Shown here piece after piece: positions 19,700 through 31,179 of a stretch of DNA of 64,000 bases. The position numbers and the translations under genes were made by a program. Position 1 is the stretch's first letter, and every line of letters begins with the position of its first letter. Origin of the DNA: Ligula intestinalis (Eukaryota > Platyhelminthes > Cestoda > Diphyllobothriidea > Diphyllobothriidae); the NCBI GenBank assembly GCA_036362985.1, contig JAYGXS010000008.1:26316850-26380849 (forward strand), in the 5' to 3' direction. The notes beneath the pieces were generated by a model, which did no database searches, had not been told where the DNA came from, and saw only the letters and a list, made by a program, of their open reading frames with translations.

Positions 19700-21250
19700 G
19701 CATCACTAGAGACAGTGGACTGACTAGGCTGAGTCCGGATGTGGAGAAATGATGGAAGACCGGGATTTTGATAGGCAGATGCTGCACGATGGATGACACT
19801 GAAGTAGGTAGAGAAGGCTTGCGGACCACTGGGCTCTAGCCTCTCCACCGGAGGACTGATTGCAGTAACAGACTTCATGGTTGGTTGTTAGGGAGAGTGA
19901 GGTGCCAAAGCAAAAGGATGTAACTCGAAGGGGTGATGACTTTAAAACTATAAAAAAGGAATGGAAAAACAGGACGTTGAAAAGAAAAACAACTTAAGTT
20001 TAGCGCAGTTTCATTTGAAAAATGAGGGCATAACTGACTGCAGGTGGGATAAAAAAACCTTAACTTGCAAGACAATCGGCAAAACGGGCACGGCGATCAG
20101 GATACGCATTTTTGACGGCAAAAGACAGAAAATAACTGAAAGTAAAACGTTCTTTTTTGTAACTGTTTAGAAGCAGACAAGCCGAGGGGAACTGTCACAC
20201 TTTTGTTAGTGTACATCGGTAGACCGGAGTGCACAGCATGTTGACGTGCGATAACTCGGTCTGTTTTACTAGATTCATTACTATTACTATTACTACTACT
20301 ATTCATTACTATTTGGATAGTAGTATATATTTTATATATTTTAACTAAATGTAGGTTATAATACTCTCCCGTAATTCTAAAGCATGTCCGTTAAAAAAAT
20401 ACAACAATCAAATATACAAACTTTGACAGTCTATGTGATACTTCCAGGCTCGCTTGGACAGCAATAAAAAATCCAATCAAGCCCAATAACTTTCGGGTAG
20501 GTCACCTTAATTTTATCTCAAAGTCTGCGTTCCGAAAGAATTCATTCAAATTCATAAGGAAAACAACATTCATGCCGTCACTTGCCAATTAACCTAAAAA
20601 TGTGGACGCATCCTACCCACTTTTATACGATTCCACAAAGGAATCCGCAGCTAAATTTCGAATTTTTTGCATATTGGCTGCTGGACATGCAAAGACCACT
20701 AGGTGCGATGCGCTTTAACTTCCTACGACCAAAAACGTTGTATTAATTCTTTTTTTACTGAAAGGAATTAAATGTCTTCAGGAGATTAAGATGTGATCAT
20801 TGGAACTGGGCATTTAATCGTCTAACTTTCCAGGTTCTCACTCCTAAAATCTTACCGGTTATTTATTCGAACGGGAACCCAAAAGGTCGAATAATCAAAC
20901 ATCTTCGTACAATGATCGCATATAATGCAACTTTTTCGTACTTTTACAATACCTGTTATTATGCAACTTTTTTCAATAAAATAAAGGAATCACGTCGTTT
21001 TATTCATCATTTATGCGACTTAAAAAAAAACAACGGAAGGGTGGCCGCTTATATACTGCGCTAGGAGGAAAATAGGATTGGGCCGAGAGTCTGAGTCCCT
21101 ATATAGCTTAAAATCTCGATGCCGTAAAACTAGTTAGCTGGCACGCGCTTTCCGCACTAGGACGACGGCAAGCCAAAGCATGCATTGATTTAAGAAGTGG
21201 TAGGACTGCGACAATAAAATATGGCGAGCTTACTAGGGGTATAACTTGCC
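19700..21250. other. No recognisable gene
   Basis: AT-rich with short frames. A (CTA/TTA)n-like stretch lies at about 20277-20325. Confidence 0.45.
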
Positions 21251-21259
21251 ATTATAAAA

Positions 21260-21415
21260 TTACAGTTTAAATCCTTTTAGACGGGTGGGTCAAGGCGTTT
21301 ATATGGACTAGCGAAAATCAAAAGATTTGTGCCTTTTATGCAAGGGCATCCTACATACGGCGGTAGAAGCCCAACCTATGTAAGCAACTAGACCATGTAG
21401 TTAATCTTCACTGTG
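21260..21415 (+). pseudogene. C-terminal scrap of a PLE protein
   Basis: The frame reads SYIRR-stop-KPNLCKQLDHVVNLHC, nearly the end of the PLE protein at 63300-63380 (AYIRRFKPDLCKQLEHVVNL). LLDGWVKAFIW upstream corresponds to LLDTGHPVDLKTFF. This shows a second, older copy of that PLE family. Confidence 0.7.
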
Positions 21416-22900
21416 CTGTTATTATTATGTGGTCATTGCATGCACATTATTTTCCAAGTCTACACTGCCTTTAAGGTAGTGCATCGCTTCCATATTAAAG
21501 CAGATTTAAATCAGTTACAACAAATAAAAACAGCTCAGTCAAGTCTGGAAGTAATGGCGCGTACATCCACGCAGTGAAAAACCCGTGCAATCATAATTAC
21601 GTATACGTAACGTCGCCTATACAAGCGACTTATTAAGGTCGATTAATCAACCCGCAGAATGCATATTCAGTTAGGCCAATGACGGGTTAACAGCTCAAAT
21701 TCCGAAAATTCGCTTTTCGGTTTGTCGTCTTTATATACACTTACAAATAGAATGAACGTTCATTGCTAGAATTCTAGCAACGCAGTTTTAGAATAGCATT
21801 ATAATCCTCTGCGTTGGCAAAATAGCTTAAGGTATGCAGTCAATTTGCTGTAAATGACTGTAAGAGGCAATAATTCTGGGGAAAAAAAATGAAAGTTCAG
21901 GCGTGTAATAGTTCCTAAATTAATTAAAAAACAATGGACATAGACAGCGACAGCCGAATAACCAACGCAGAGATTTGGTAACCTCAATGACCACAAATAT
22001 CTAGGTCTCAATTTAAAAGTTCCAGATATATTTAGACATTAGGTAAGTTTAAACGGTCTAATGCCATGGAGCAATGCGATCCGCCTGAAGGCTTAGTCAT
22101 TTAAATATAATCCAAGAACGACCGTGAGGTTTTTAATATTCTCGATTTTTTCAAAAAATGAAGTATCAATACCTTCCATGATATCGTCCCGTGCACTTGC
22201 ATCACAATCAGATAAGATCAACGACATTGTATGTAAGAATGGAAAAGCAGTCTCCAGCGGCCTTTGGTATCGTAACTGACACCAATTTGCGTAGTAGGTC
22301 AGTCAATTCTCGGATGTTTGGTGTATGAACTATGTTAAACAGCAGAATTAATTGAATTAACTCTGCTCTATTCGAGCTGTGCATGCGAGAAGAAAAATTG
22401 GTAGAATTCGTCCTGGGGCCCTCTAAGTGCGCGCGAAGCGTGCTCAACTCCAAGACGGGAGACGGTTTATAGGGGATAGTATGGGTGGGGCACATCAGGG
22501 AGCAAAACAGAAGGTAAATGGGATAAATAATAAATAAATTTTATATATCCGCTAAAATTTGTTTTACTGAACAAAAAATTGAGCTAAAGATTGGTTAAAT
22601 GCACGGAAAATAAAAAAAGAAGCGAAAAAACCAAGTTAATGTAGCGGAAGTAGGTAATTGGCCTGAACTATAATGGAAACTGAATATTTACTTGCAAGGT
22701 CACATAAGATCGGGTCGCCTGATCTGGCGCCCAATGGGAAATAGCTAAGAATTCCGGTAGCCGACAGAAACCTTTCATAGTAGAAAAAATTATGCCTTCA
22801 ATCGGCAGCCAGATGGACATTTTCGGAATGCAGAGGTAAGAACCAGAAGGGTAATGTGTTAAGTGCGGTTCAAAGCAAAAAGAACTTGACATTAGAATGA
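21416..22900. other. No recognisable gene
   Basis: Only short frames, including a 95-codon minus frame at 22208-22495 without family resemblance. It may contain the 5' end of the Merlin element, whose terminal repeats I could not identify. Confidence 0.4.
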
Positions 22901-22928
22901 GTGAATTATTACGTTGAATTTTATAGAA

Positions 22929-24421
22929 ATGGGGGAAAAGTTATGGCGAGCATGCCGTTACGCGAACCGGCGACCATATGCATTTAATTATTGCGAATCC
23001 TCTTGCTGTTACAGTGGCACTGTTGCAGATGCAGAAACTATGACCATGCCGAAGGAGATCGCGGATGCCAAGATAGGGACGGATACGGTCATCCGTAGCC
23101 ACGCGGAGCCGCAGCCTTGTATGCTCTATAAGCATCATCGGAGGTAAGCTGATATCGGTGTAAGGGAAGTTTTTGGGGAAGAGCAGCAGCGGGAATAATT
23201 GTATGTATAACAATCTGTTAATTCTGTAGCCCGGACCTCAGATCACCAAGGTCCAAGCGAGTGGATTCAACCACACCATACGATAAGCTGGCTTTCTCGC
23301 TTAATTCGCCAGGACTGGTGGCTAACCTCCAAGGCAAAGGCCTTCTCCCCATGGACCTACGGTGCGCGTGCGGCGGTAGGATGGCCCAACAAATCCTGAC
23401 CCAGAATGGCGATGGATACGTCTTCCGGTGCGTGAAGTGCCACAGGAAGAAGTCAGTGCGGTTCAATTCCATTTTTTTGGCAGCTGGTTAACATTGCGGA
23501 AGTTGGCAAACATGTGCCTGGCATTCGTTGTTGGAAAAACTGTGCAGGAAGCTGCGGCCGTTTGCGGATTAGCCAATGAAGCGGCTGCAAGTTGGTTCGC
23601 TATATTGCGAAATGTGTGTTCGAACACCCTAAATGGGGAAGCTTCCACCGCAGGTGGACCGGGTGTGAAGGTAGACATACATGAGTCTATGATCGCCCGC
23701 AGGAAGTACAATCGCGGCAAGACCACCAGGCAATTGTGGGTCCTGGAAATGTACGATACGGTGAAGAAGAGGGCTGTCCATGAGCAGTTAAGTAACCACT
23801 CGGAGCAAAGCTTGTGTTCCATAAGAAGGAGGCGGGTAAAACCGGGTAGCGCAATTGCAGCAGATTGCTGGAGCAGCTACTGCAACCTCGAAACCATGGG
23901 GTACACCCACGATACGGTGAACCACACGTTAGGATTCGTGAATAGGTACACGGGTATCCACACGCAGGCTGTGGAGGCATTTTGGAGTCGCCTCAAACGG
24001 GGACTGCGGCAATTTGTCCCTATCCCAGAACTGTCAGTGTGGGCCCAGGTGGAGGAAATCCAATACCGCCTGTGGTTAAAGTTTCGGAAGAACGCCATGC
24101 CTGAAGCCTGGGAAATCTTCTGCGGACACATTTCTGAACTGTATCCCGTAAACGTGTCCCAAGGTAAAGGAGTTCTTCTTCGGCACCTAACAACCAACCG
24201 ATAGAAGCCAGCCAGCACACTGGGAGACGTTTGGTAAATAACAACCTAGATGGCATGGCCTGCAGTCTGTTGCGGCCGGTCGAAGCCGGTGACAGCATTG
24301 AGGAGGAAGAGAGCGGAATCCCAGGCTCATCTAACCGTCCACGTAAGTCCCATTAGTAGGAGAAAATTAAAACAATTTTTTAGAACGAGAAGGTGCTTGG
24401 CTAATGCCGGCGGAAGGATAA
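22929..24421 (+). CDS. Merlin (IS1595/ISXO2-type) transposase gene, four exons, frameshifted
   Basis: A cut-and-paste DDE transposase. My model is exons 22929-23143, 23230-24163, 24205-24342 and 24384-24421; every junction is GT-AG and keeps one frame, ending at TAA 24419. A zinc ribbon (CxC about 23365, CVKC about 23433) precedes SVRFNS and SWLTLRKL. The catalytic core follows: VDIHES and RRKYNRG, then AADCWSSY, VNH..GFV and VEAFWSRLKR, the last holding the final Glu. Two defects show: the first catalytic Asp is His (codon 23680-23682), and one T seems missing from the T run at 23472-23478, shifting frame. The exon 1 start is uncertain. Merlin elements are known from schistosomes. Confidence 0.82.
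23144..23229 (+). other. Intron 1 of the Merlin gene
   Basis: GTAAGC to TTCTGTAG, 86 bases. Removing it joins the frame ending KHHR to PDLRSP.. in phase. It is inferred from splice consensus and frame only. Confidence 0.5.
24164..24204 (+). other. Intron 2 of the Merlin gene
   Basis: GTAAAG to CGATAG, 41 bases. Unspliced reading stops at 24202-24204; splicing opens a frame NNNLDGM...EEEESG. Confidence 0.55.
24343..24383 (+). other. Intron 3 of the Merlin gene
   Basis: GTAAGT to a T-rich TTTTTTAG, 41 bases, with a good polypyrimidine end. The frame continues 12 codons to TAA. Confidence 0.55.
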
Positions 24422-26340
24422 CATGTGGCAGGTATCGGTCTATAGTCTAAGAAGGCAGAAGCCTCCCATCGAGAATGTGAACTCATTGGGGGAACGGAAG
24501 TGGACCTAGACAGCAGTAACCAAGGTAAGTAACTCGTAAATGATGGTCACGCTTCATGCTGCAGAGCCGAAACCCCGAAGATGTGCTTCTTCGGTAGCCA
24601 TTAGTAGCCGAGTAACCACGGGCAGTGAAGGGAGGACAAGAATGGGACTGCCAAGTCCAACGGAAGGCGAAGGCAAGTAAATGTACGCTAATTATTTTTT
24701 TGTAGAAAAGGCGACAAGAAGGAAGAAACTAAGAAGTGGAATTGTGTACGGTAAAGCGTAAGAACCTATTGGGAGGCGTATGAGAAAACGGAAGTTGATG
24801 TTCCCGGAGGAGGACGAAAAATGATGAGGGTCATTACTGCAACAGGAAGCAGGAATAGGTAGGACTATTTGACCGTACACGTAACGTAATACCAAACAGA
24901 TAGAAGATTTTCAAGGACCTTGCCTCACGCAAACGGGACAGACGACAATTAGGAGGGAAAAAACGCTGACTTTGAACTGTGTATTGAAAAATGTTTTTGA
25001 ATAGTAAAAGGATAGTAAAGTCAAAGGGCTTAATTCTACACGGCATGAAAGAGCGCAGGCCGGGGATGGTTCCGCTGGACGTGATACCTGTGCCCTAGAA
25101 CGAGGCGCGGAGGATAAATGCGGTCACCATATATTCGCTTCATTTACTGCGGCAATTGTCTGTAAAACGAATGCGAACTTCGTGCTCAGTCGTAAATCTA
25201 GGGAGAAGGATGATCGCGAACACCTCGGCGGCCGTATTTATGAGGTTGAGACCACGGTTATCTGACCATAGGCCCATGGCATTGCGCGTCGGCAAGAGGG
25301 ACGAAATGGACGGCAACCAGGCAGCCGGGATGACTTCGGTATTCCACGTTATCTAGATCAGACGGTGTAGCTATGATGCCGAAGCAGAACAAATACCTCC
25401 GAGCCTACAGCCGGGAAACCACCTTTATCCGATGCCTTCCGAACTTTCAGCCGCAATAATACCGAATCTAGTTCAGGTTTCCGACGAAACTGGCAGTAAC
25501 CGCAATGCGAAACTGCTGGCGATAGGGGAAGATTCGCAAGGTCAAGGCGCAGGGTGGATTGGGCAGTACGTAACCATAAGGCAAACGATTAGGAGAAGGA
25601 CGCGTGGTCGAACGTTTATGAAAGCTGTAACTCGCGGCAAATTTCGTGAGGAAACGAACCGCAAGGCAGGGGACCGAAAAACTTTTGCTTTGGCTTCTAC
25701 GCGGTTTAATGTGAACGGATAACCGACAATGCGGATGGGTAATCAAGGAAGGGCGGGCAAAAGGGAGCTGTGGTTTAAGGGTGGACGTCTAATCGAGGCC
25801 GAAACCAGCAACTTTGAACGCGCGCGGGTCCCTCCATCGAAATGGGGCATGGTTAGGTGGGTCCACGGTAGCCTCTCACTATAAAGAAAGTAGCTGGCGG
25901 TAAATTAAGCGGGAAAGGTAACCTATGCAAAAAGCAAAAGAATAACGAACTGGCAGGCCTTAAGCCTGCACGGTAGGTAAGAGCGAAATGCTGGGGAAGA
26001 ATCTGCAGGATTCGACGTCTGTGCTCTTGTGCGAGGCTTGCGAGCAACATGCGCCGGACGTAAACGTAATGCGTACGACCAGGAGAAGAAAGTGAGGTAT
26101 AAAGCCATCGAAGGATTTAACTAAGTGTAAACTCTGCGAGAAAACCAACTGCCAAGGGAAGGGACCGGAAAAAATTTGCCGTGGCTTCCAGGCGGTTTGG
26201 TGTGCAAATACACGGACACGGCGGAAGGGTAATATTGGCACGGTGGGTAACGTAAGTTGCGGTTTTAAGGTTGACGTCAAAATCGTTTCTACTGCATATT
26301 TGGCCATTCACTCGGAGCATCAATATGCACATTGTCATTA
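24422..26340. repeat. Diverged repeats downstream of the Merlin gene
   Basis: There is no coding sequence I can support. Two blocks recur in the same orientation: about 25027-25130 with 25959-26050 (GGC.TAA..CTRCACGG..., AAGAGCG.A..C.GGG), and about 25640-25800 with 26130-26290 (CGAAAAACTTTTGC.TGGCTTC against GGAAAAAATTTGCCGTGGCTTC). Several GTAAGT and T-rich AG sites occur. The open frames seen here on both strands are by-products. This may be non-coding internal DNA of the Merlin element. Confidence 0.5.
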
Positions 26341-26599
26341 CTATACTGCTATATTAAGTTTGTTTTGTTAGTGCCCCCTGGGTGCCTTAAATGTTAAAAA
26401 TATTTATTATTTATTAACAGATTTTTTATGATTATTTTGGGCTACTCGCTCGATCGTCGTTGTATATTACTGTAGTCTGTGAATTGGCAGAACAAAAAAT
26501 CATTAATATTTATTTGTGGAAGTTCTGCGAATGGATCGACAGCTGCCTCGTAACTCGGTGACATTGTGTGCGTTGACCTAGGGGATTCAAGTTCTGCTG

Positions 26600-27115
26600 C
26601 AGTCAAATGTGTAGCCCCCCCCAAGTTCAATTCAGTTCAGTTTTATTGAGAGAAATTTATTGAAACGCCCTTGAGCACCTTGTTGGTGATATTGACTGAA
26701 AATGCATCGATACGGCAGAGATTTCAAATAGTGAATGCGGACATGATTGCAGACGAAAAGTGCGTAGCTGTCAGCTAGTGGGAAATACTAAATAAACACC
26801 ACTTTTCACGAGTAGTATAATGACACACGTCTCGTAGCCCGGCTCACTGTCGATGCCAAATGGCATGACACAGTAAGTGAGACAAAATTAAGCAAAAGAA
26901 GACAGGGAAAAACGCTTCGCGCAGTTTTCAGAAACAATGGAGGTTCTAAAAGCAATTTTAGGGCCTTTAGGGAGAAAAGCCTGTCGCTCGTGGGTGGAAA
27001 ATGTACACGAGGTAGGAGCATCATGTTAATGAGGATTTGTAAGGCAGGATAGGGAACCCATAACGGACGTCATGAGTATAGTTTAGTAATTCGGTATAGT
27101 TAGGGTAGCAGGTAA
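26600..27115. other. No gene; possible LINE 3' border at 26630-26660
   Basis: TTCAGTTTTATTGAG at about 26637 resembles the reverse of a LINE 3' end. A run of 8 C lies at 26615. Nothing else is recognised. Confidence 0.35.
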
Positions 27116-27120
27116 TGCCT

Positions 27121-27545
27121 TTAAGTCACTTTATTAAGGGAAGAAGGCTTTCGCCCTTGAGCTCCCTATTCATAATCAAAATCGTATAATAGGTCCACCG
27201 TAACAATAGTACATAATACAAATGTACAAATGTAGGCTTAACATCAACGATAAGTGTGAGCCAGTTGCAAGGTGCTGCTACTGACACTTTGTTCATTATA
27301 TCTGCCACAGTTTCTCAGCAAATGAGAATCAAGTTTGTGTTTAAAAATGTCAACAGTATCTGAGAGGACCACATCTTCCGGGAGTCCGTTCCACGCTCCA
27401 ATGACCCTCTGCGAGAAGGCGTTTCGTCGAACGTCGATACGGGCCGGTTTCTTCTGTAGTTTAAAAGGATGACCTCGCAGATGGTCAGTCCTTTGAAGAT
27501 CCAATTGAAATTTTGTGCAAATACAGCCAACATTAAGTAAATATT
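27121..27545 (-). pseudogene. CR1/Jockey-like LINE, C-terminal end and 3' UTR
   Basis: The minus frame reads RTDHLRGHPFKLQKKPARIDVRRNAFSQRVIGAWNGLPEDVV, then FKHKLDSHL. This is the conserved C-terminal block of flatworm CR1/Jockey-like LINE proteins, ahead of the stop. The 3' UTR has AATAGGGAGCTCAAGGGCG and ends in TTAATAAAG near 27130, as does the copy at 31180-31690. It is 5'-truncated, as LINE copies usually are, and this remaining piece has few lesions. Confidence 0.75.
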
Positions 27546-27659
27546 ACTATAAAATAGTGCACAGCATGTAGACACCTGCACACTTTAGCAGTGACATTTA
27601 TGCGAAGTCGTCGTGAGGATCGTTCGTGAAAATTGTTGAATCAAAGATGCCTTCTTCAT

Positions 27660-27725
27660 CTGCATGCGTAAATAAAAATAATTTGTATATTTAAGGCCCA
27701 AGGGCCTCTTATAAAATAATTGTCA
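27660..27725 (-). mobile_element. LINE 3' terminus (minus strand)
   Basis: The reverse complement reads CAATGACAATTATTTTATAAGAGGCCC, TTGGGCCTTAAATAT, then a T/A-rich end. The GGCCC/GGGCC hairpin followed by ATTTA-type repeats also ends the plus-strand LINE at 35233-35288. It is likely the 3' end of the LINE at 28300-30300. Confidence 0.6.
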
Positions 27726-27976
27726 TTGGCAGTAAAAAACTCCTTAATCGGTGGATGAGTTCAGTGGGTCACCGATTTCCAAAAAACTATAGGAGAGAAA
27801 AAACTGCCTTTATAGGTAACAGGGTTTGATGTGGTTAGATTGGGACCTGATGTTCAGGGTTCGGGACGTTCATGGTCATGGGAAAAAATAATATATCGTT
27901 GAGGTAAGAAGGGGTCATCCGAGACAACAGGGGAAGACAGTAGAAGTCAAGGCAACATCAACGAAATACGACCCAC

Positions 27977-28208
27977 CTGACTCCAGAGCCCATCGAAAAG
28001 TTTACGATAACCATTAATAGCGACCTCGAAGACCACAGCGAAGGTTGCAAAAACGGATAAATGTTCGCAGCCCTTGGAAGTGATGCTTGACTCTGACTCC
28101 AGAGCCCTTCGGAAAGTTGGCGATAACCATTAAAAGCGACCTCGAAAACCACGGCGAAGGTTGCAAACACGGAGAAGAGTTCGCAGCCCTTAGATGTGAT
28201 GCTTGAGT
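27977..28208. repeat. 116-bp tandem duplication
   Basis: Units 27977-28092 and 28093-28208 share CTGACTCCAGAGCCC, CGATAACCATTAA.AGCGAC and GAAGGTTGCAAA with few differences. It lies in the 3' flank of the minus-strand LINE and has no clear coding role. Confidence 0.85.
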
Positions 28209-28299
28209 CTGCTTCAAATTCCAGGAGGACCCTTTTCAAAATCTACAACTTGCGTGTTTGGAAATGAAACAGACAGAAACGACTTTATTTCCTCTCAAT

Positions 28300-30300
28300 T
28301 TAAATGCTTATACTATTTGCCTTTAAAATCGATAGTGTAGAAGACAGCCTAATATCGAGTGGAAGGTTGTTCCAAATAAAAGCATATTTGGAGGTAAAAA
28401 AGCGAAAACGGTTAGATGTGGAGCTATGGGGTAGTAAAATTATCATGGAAGAGTTATGAATGGCGTAAGGTCGGTCTACCGGAAGGAGAGCGTTAATTTG
28501 TGGGAGATAAGGACTATTGTTAACGCGAAACAGAAAGCATATACCAGCTTCGAGTCTTCTTACCCAAAGAAATTTAATGTTTGCTAACTGATATCTATCT
28601 GCATAACACATACCAGACCCAGAAACAGAAAATATTTTACGAATGAAAACTTGCTGAACCTTTTCAATCTTACTACGGTCATTGTGGGTCATGAGACCAG
28701 AAAGCGGACAGCAGTATTCTAGTATACGGCGAACAAACAGGCGGTAAAGTTTTCACTTCATTTCTGGAAAGTGCCGTACCGGCGCTAAAAAATCTAAATT
28801 CCAAAATTCCAAAAGCAAATATCTGTGCGGCCTTGGCAGAAATTCGATCTGCATGAGGTGATAATGCAAGCTAATTCGTGTAAGAAAGACCCAAATCCTT
28901 TATCATAGATCTTTCTAACAGTGGAATATTTTGGAAGATAATGGGTCCAGGAAGCCTTGTGGGACCAAAACACATGAAACTAGATTTGGATTGAGAAAAC
29001 ACTATCTGCCATGTAGCGCTCCAACTTGAGAGGATACGCAAGCCTGCGTTTACTTTATCAACACAACTACTGGCCGTGTCCTTATAAAATGAATAAATAC
29101 ACTGAAGGTCATCAGCATAAATGAAATTCTCCGAATTATTCAGCATTGTTGAAATTTCAGTTACTTAAAGAATGAAAAGGAGGGGACCTAAATCCGTGCC
29201 TTGTAAAACGCCACTCGTGATCGCCTGAGGCATCGTGTAGCTATTGCCTACTAAGACCTTCTGGCTGCGGTTAGACAGATATGAGGCAATGAAATCAAGG
29301 AGGGGAGGCCTGATGCCTAGGGCTTCCAGTTTCAATAAAAGGTGCCTATGCGGCACCTTGACAAAAGCTTTACTAAGGTCAAAGTAAATCATGATGACTG
29401 ATTGCTGTTCATTACGACTTGAAGTAACCAGGTTAAGGAATGCCAAGTGGCAGGTTTCGCATGATCTTCCAGGTATAAATCCATGCTGTGAAGCGTTTAA
29501 TCGTTTATTTTCTTCACAAAAATCGAGAATTTGATTAAAAATGATCTTCTCCAAAAGTTTGGCTAGGGCTGGGGTTTTATGAGCACCTCGGTAGTTATTT
29601 ACGTCCGAACGAGATCCTGACTTGAAGACCGGAAGAATAACAGATATCTTCCATGATTCAGGAAAGAGACCGTTTAGAAGATAAGCTGAGAATAAATGAC
29701 TAAGCCATCGGGGGAAGCAGAATGCTCTCTTAATAAGTGAATTTGGAAGGCCGTCAGTTCCCAAGGAGTGTGAGTTTTTTAGAAGGATAATGTGCTTACG
29801 AATTACTTATATGGAGAAATCTATGGTACTAATAGTATTGACTGAGCATGGCTGAAACGACGGGACTGGTTCAGATTCCGTCGTAAGGTGCTTTGCAAAG
29901 AACGAACTGAACAGTTCAGCCTTCTCAGACTCATCTTGCACCAATTTTTTATTTTCATTCAGCAAAAGGGGGATTTGGTGACCTCGTTTAGCGGAGGAAC
30001 GACGACAAAACAGTTGGGCAATAGATTTTGCAGAGTTTCACTTGCTGAATGCGCAAGATTCCCTCTGTTTGTCACGTGCAAGACGAATCTTAGACGCTAA
30101 TTCAAAAATCTCTGCGATTCTAAGGTGCAAAGATGATGAACTAATAGACTGGTCTTTCAACTGTCTTTGCAATTTCGTCAGTCTAGACAAAAGAAAATGA
30201 GGAATGGTGGGGTCCGAAGCATAAGGCTTAACATTTTTGATCGGCACAAATTCCAAAATGCTTTTTGAAATTGCCGTCATTCAGTCACAGATAATCGTTG
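28300..30300 (-). pseudogene. CR1/Jockey-like LINE reverse transcriptase, nearly complete RT region
   Basis: In order on the minus strand: a pre-RT helical region (30280-30038); RT fingers and palm (29764-29165) with MGTDGLPNSLIK, HGFIPGRSCETCHL, IYFDLSKAF and SGVLQGTDLGPLLF; motif C YADDLQ (29146-28871); and the C-terminal block YAFIWNNLPLDIRLS (28692-28300). Both catalytic positions (Asp in YFDL, YADD) are kept. A single in-frame TAA at 29167-29165 separates motif B from YADD, and a frameshift lies near 28870-28700. The usual Asp after SKAF is Val. It copies its RNA at the target site in active relatives. It is the best-preserved LINE here but is inactive as read. Confidence 0.88.
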
Positions 30301-30725
30301 GTATGTTCTAACAGTGCTTTCCTGTGCGAATGAATGGTATCTCTTAAGTAAATGTACCTTGAGATTGTGTTAAAAGGTGAACGTCGAGTTTGCCAATAGG
30401 ACCTAATCGGGCAGTCCGTTCCAGGCACCGCTTGCTCGCTGTGAAAACAAATGGCTGCGGACATCCAGACGGGATAAGGATCATCGCAGTTTGAGAGGAT
30501 TCCCTTGAAGGTAAGTTGAAGTGGCGAATGTGAAGAAGTCATCAAACTAAAGGGCACAATTCCGATTTCTCACGATCCGGTATGTCCGCATGAGATCACT
30601 TCGGATCTGCCCACACTCAAGAGGAAAGGGGCTTAGTGTATTAAGTCTGCCTTCGTAAGATAAGGACTTAAGGCCCTTCAGAATTTTTGCTGCTCTCATT
30701 TAGACGCTTTCCAGTAACTTTCGCA
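30290..30725 (-). pseudogene. CR1/Jockey-like LINE C-terminal fragment
   Basis: One minus frame runs from AAKILKGLKSLSYEGRLNTLSPFPLE through FDDFFTFATST to SRLDVRSHLFSQRASGAWNGLPD, interrupted by about five stops. It is the same C-terminal region as 27244-27504, from an older copy. It abuts the better-preserved LINE at 28300-30300, which may have inserted beside it. Confidence 0.7.
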
Positions 30726-31179
30726 TACGTATGTTTACATCTAGGAGTGGGTAGTAGAGGTCAGGAGATTATTTCCGAGGTGCCAGAAATGTGACAACGA
30801 TACGCCCTTGCCGATAGTGGCGTCTGTCGACAAGGTTGAGAAAACAAGCGAACCTGCCACCATCGTCAACAATCCGTTAGTAGCCGACGTAAGGATGATG
30901 CATACATAGTGGATGCATTTGACACAGAAAATAATTTTCACATATAAAGGTTACTCAAGCTTTGTAAGTATAATCATACAAATAAGATATTTTTCGCCTG
31001 CGACAAGACTACCGAGGTCGGCTGGATTTATAATGGGCGTTGCTGTAGCAACTTAGCTTCCTCTTAAAGCCTTCATTAGAAGTGCATATAAAAACATAAT
31101 AGAGAGCATTCCAAACTTCGATCACTCTATTACAAAGGAAGCACTCTTGTGTCAGTCTGTCAGTATATTTGAGGAAAAA

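Noticed and set aside
20277..20325. Regulatory or centromeric repeat
   Set aside because: Only a short imperfect ACT/ATT triplet stretch.
23461..23483. A 23-base intron explaining the Merlin frame change
   Set aside because: GT and AG are present and the frame would be kept, but alignment with the Merlin SVRxxSxFxxSxLTL pattern shows the bases are coding with one T missing.
23463..24298. Minus-strand frames of 90-119 codons across the Merlin gene
   Set aside because: Shadows of the transposase frame on the opposite strand.
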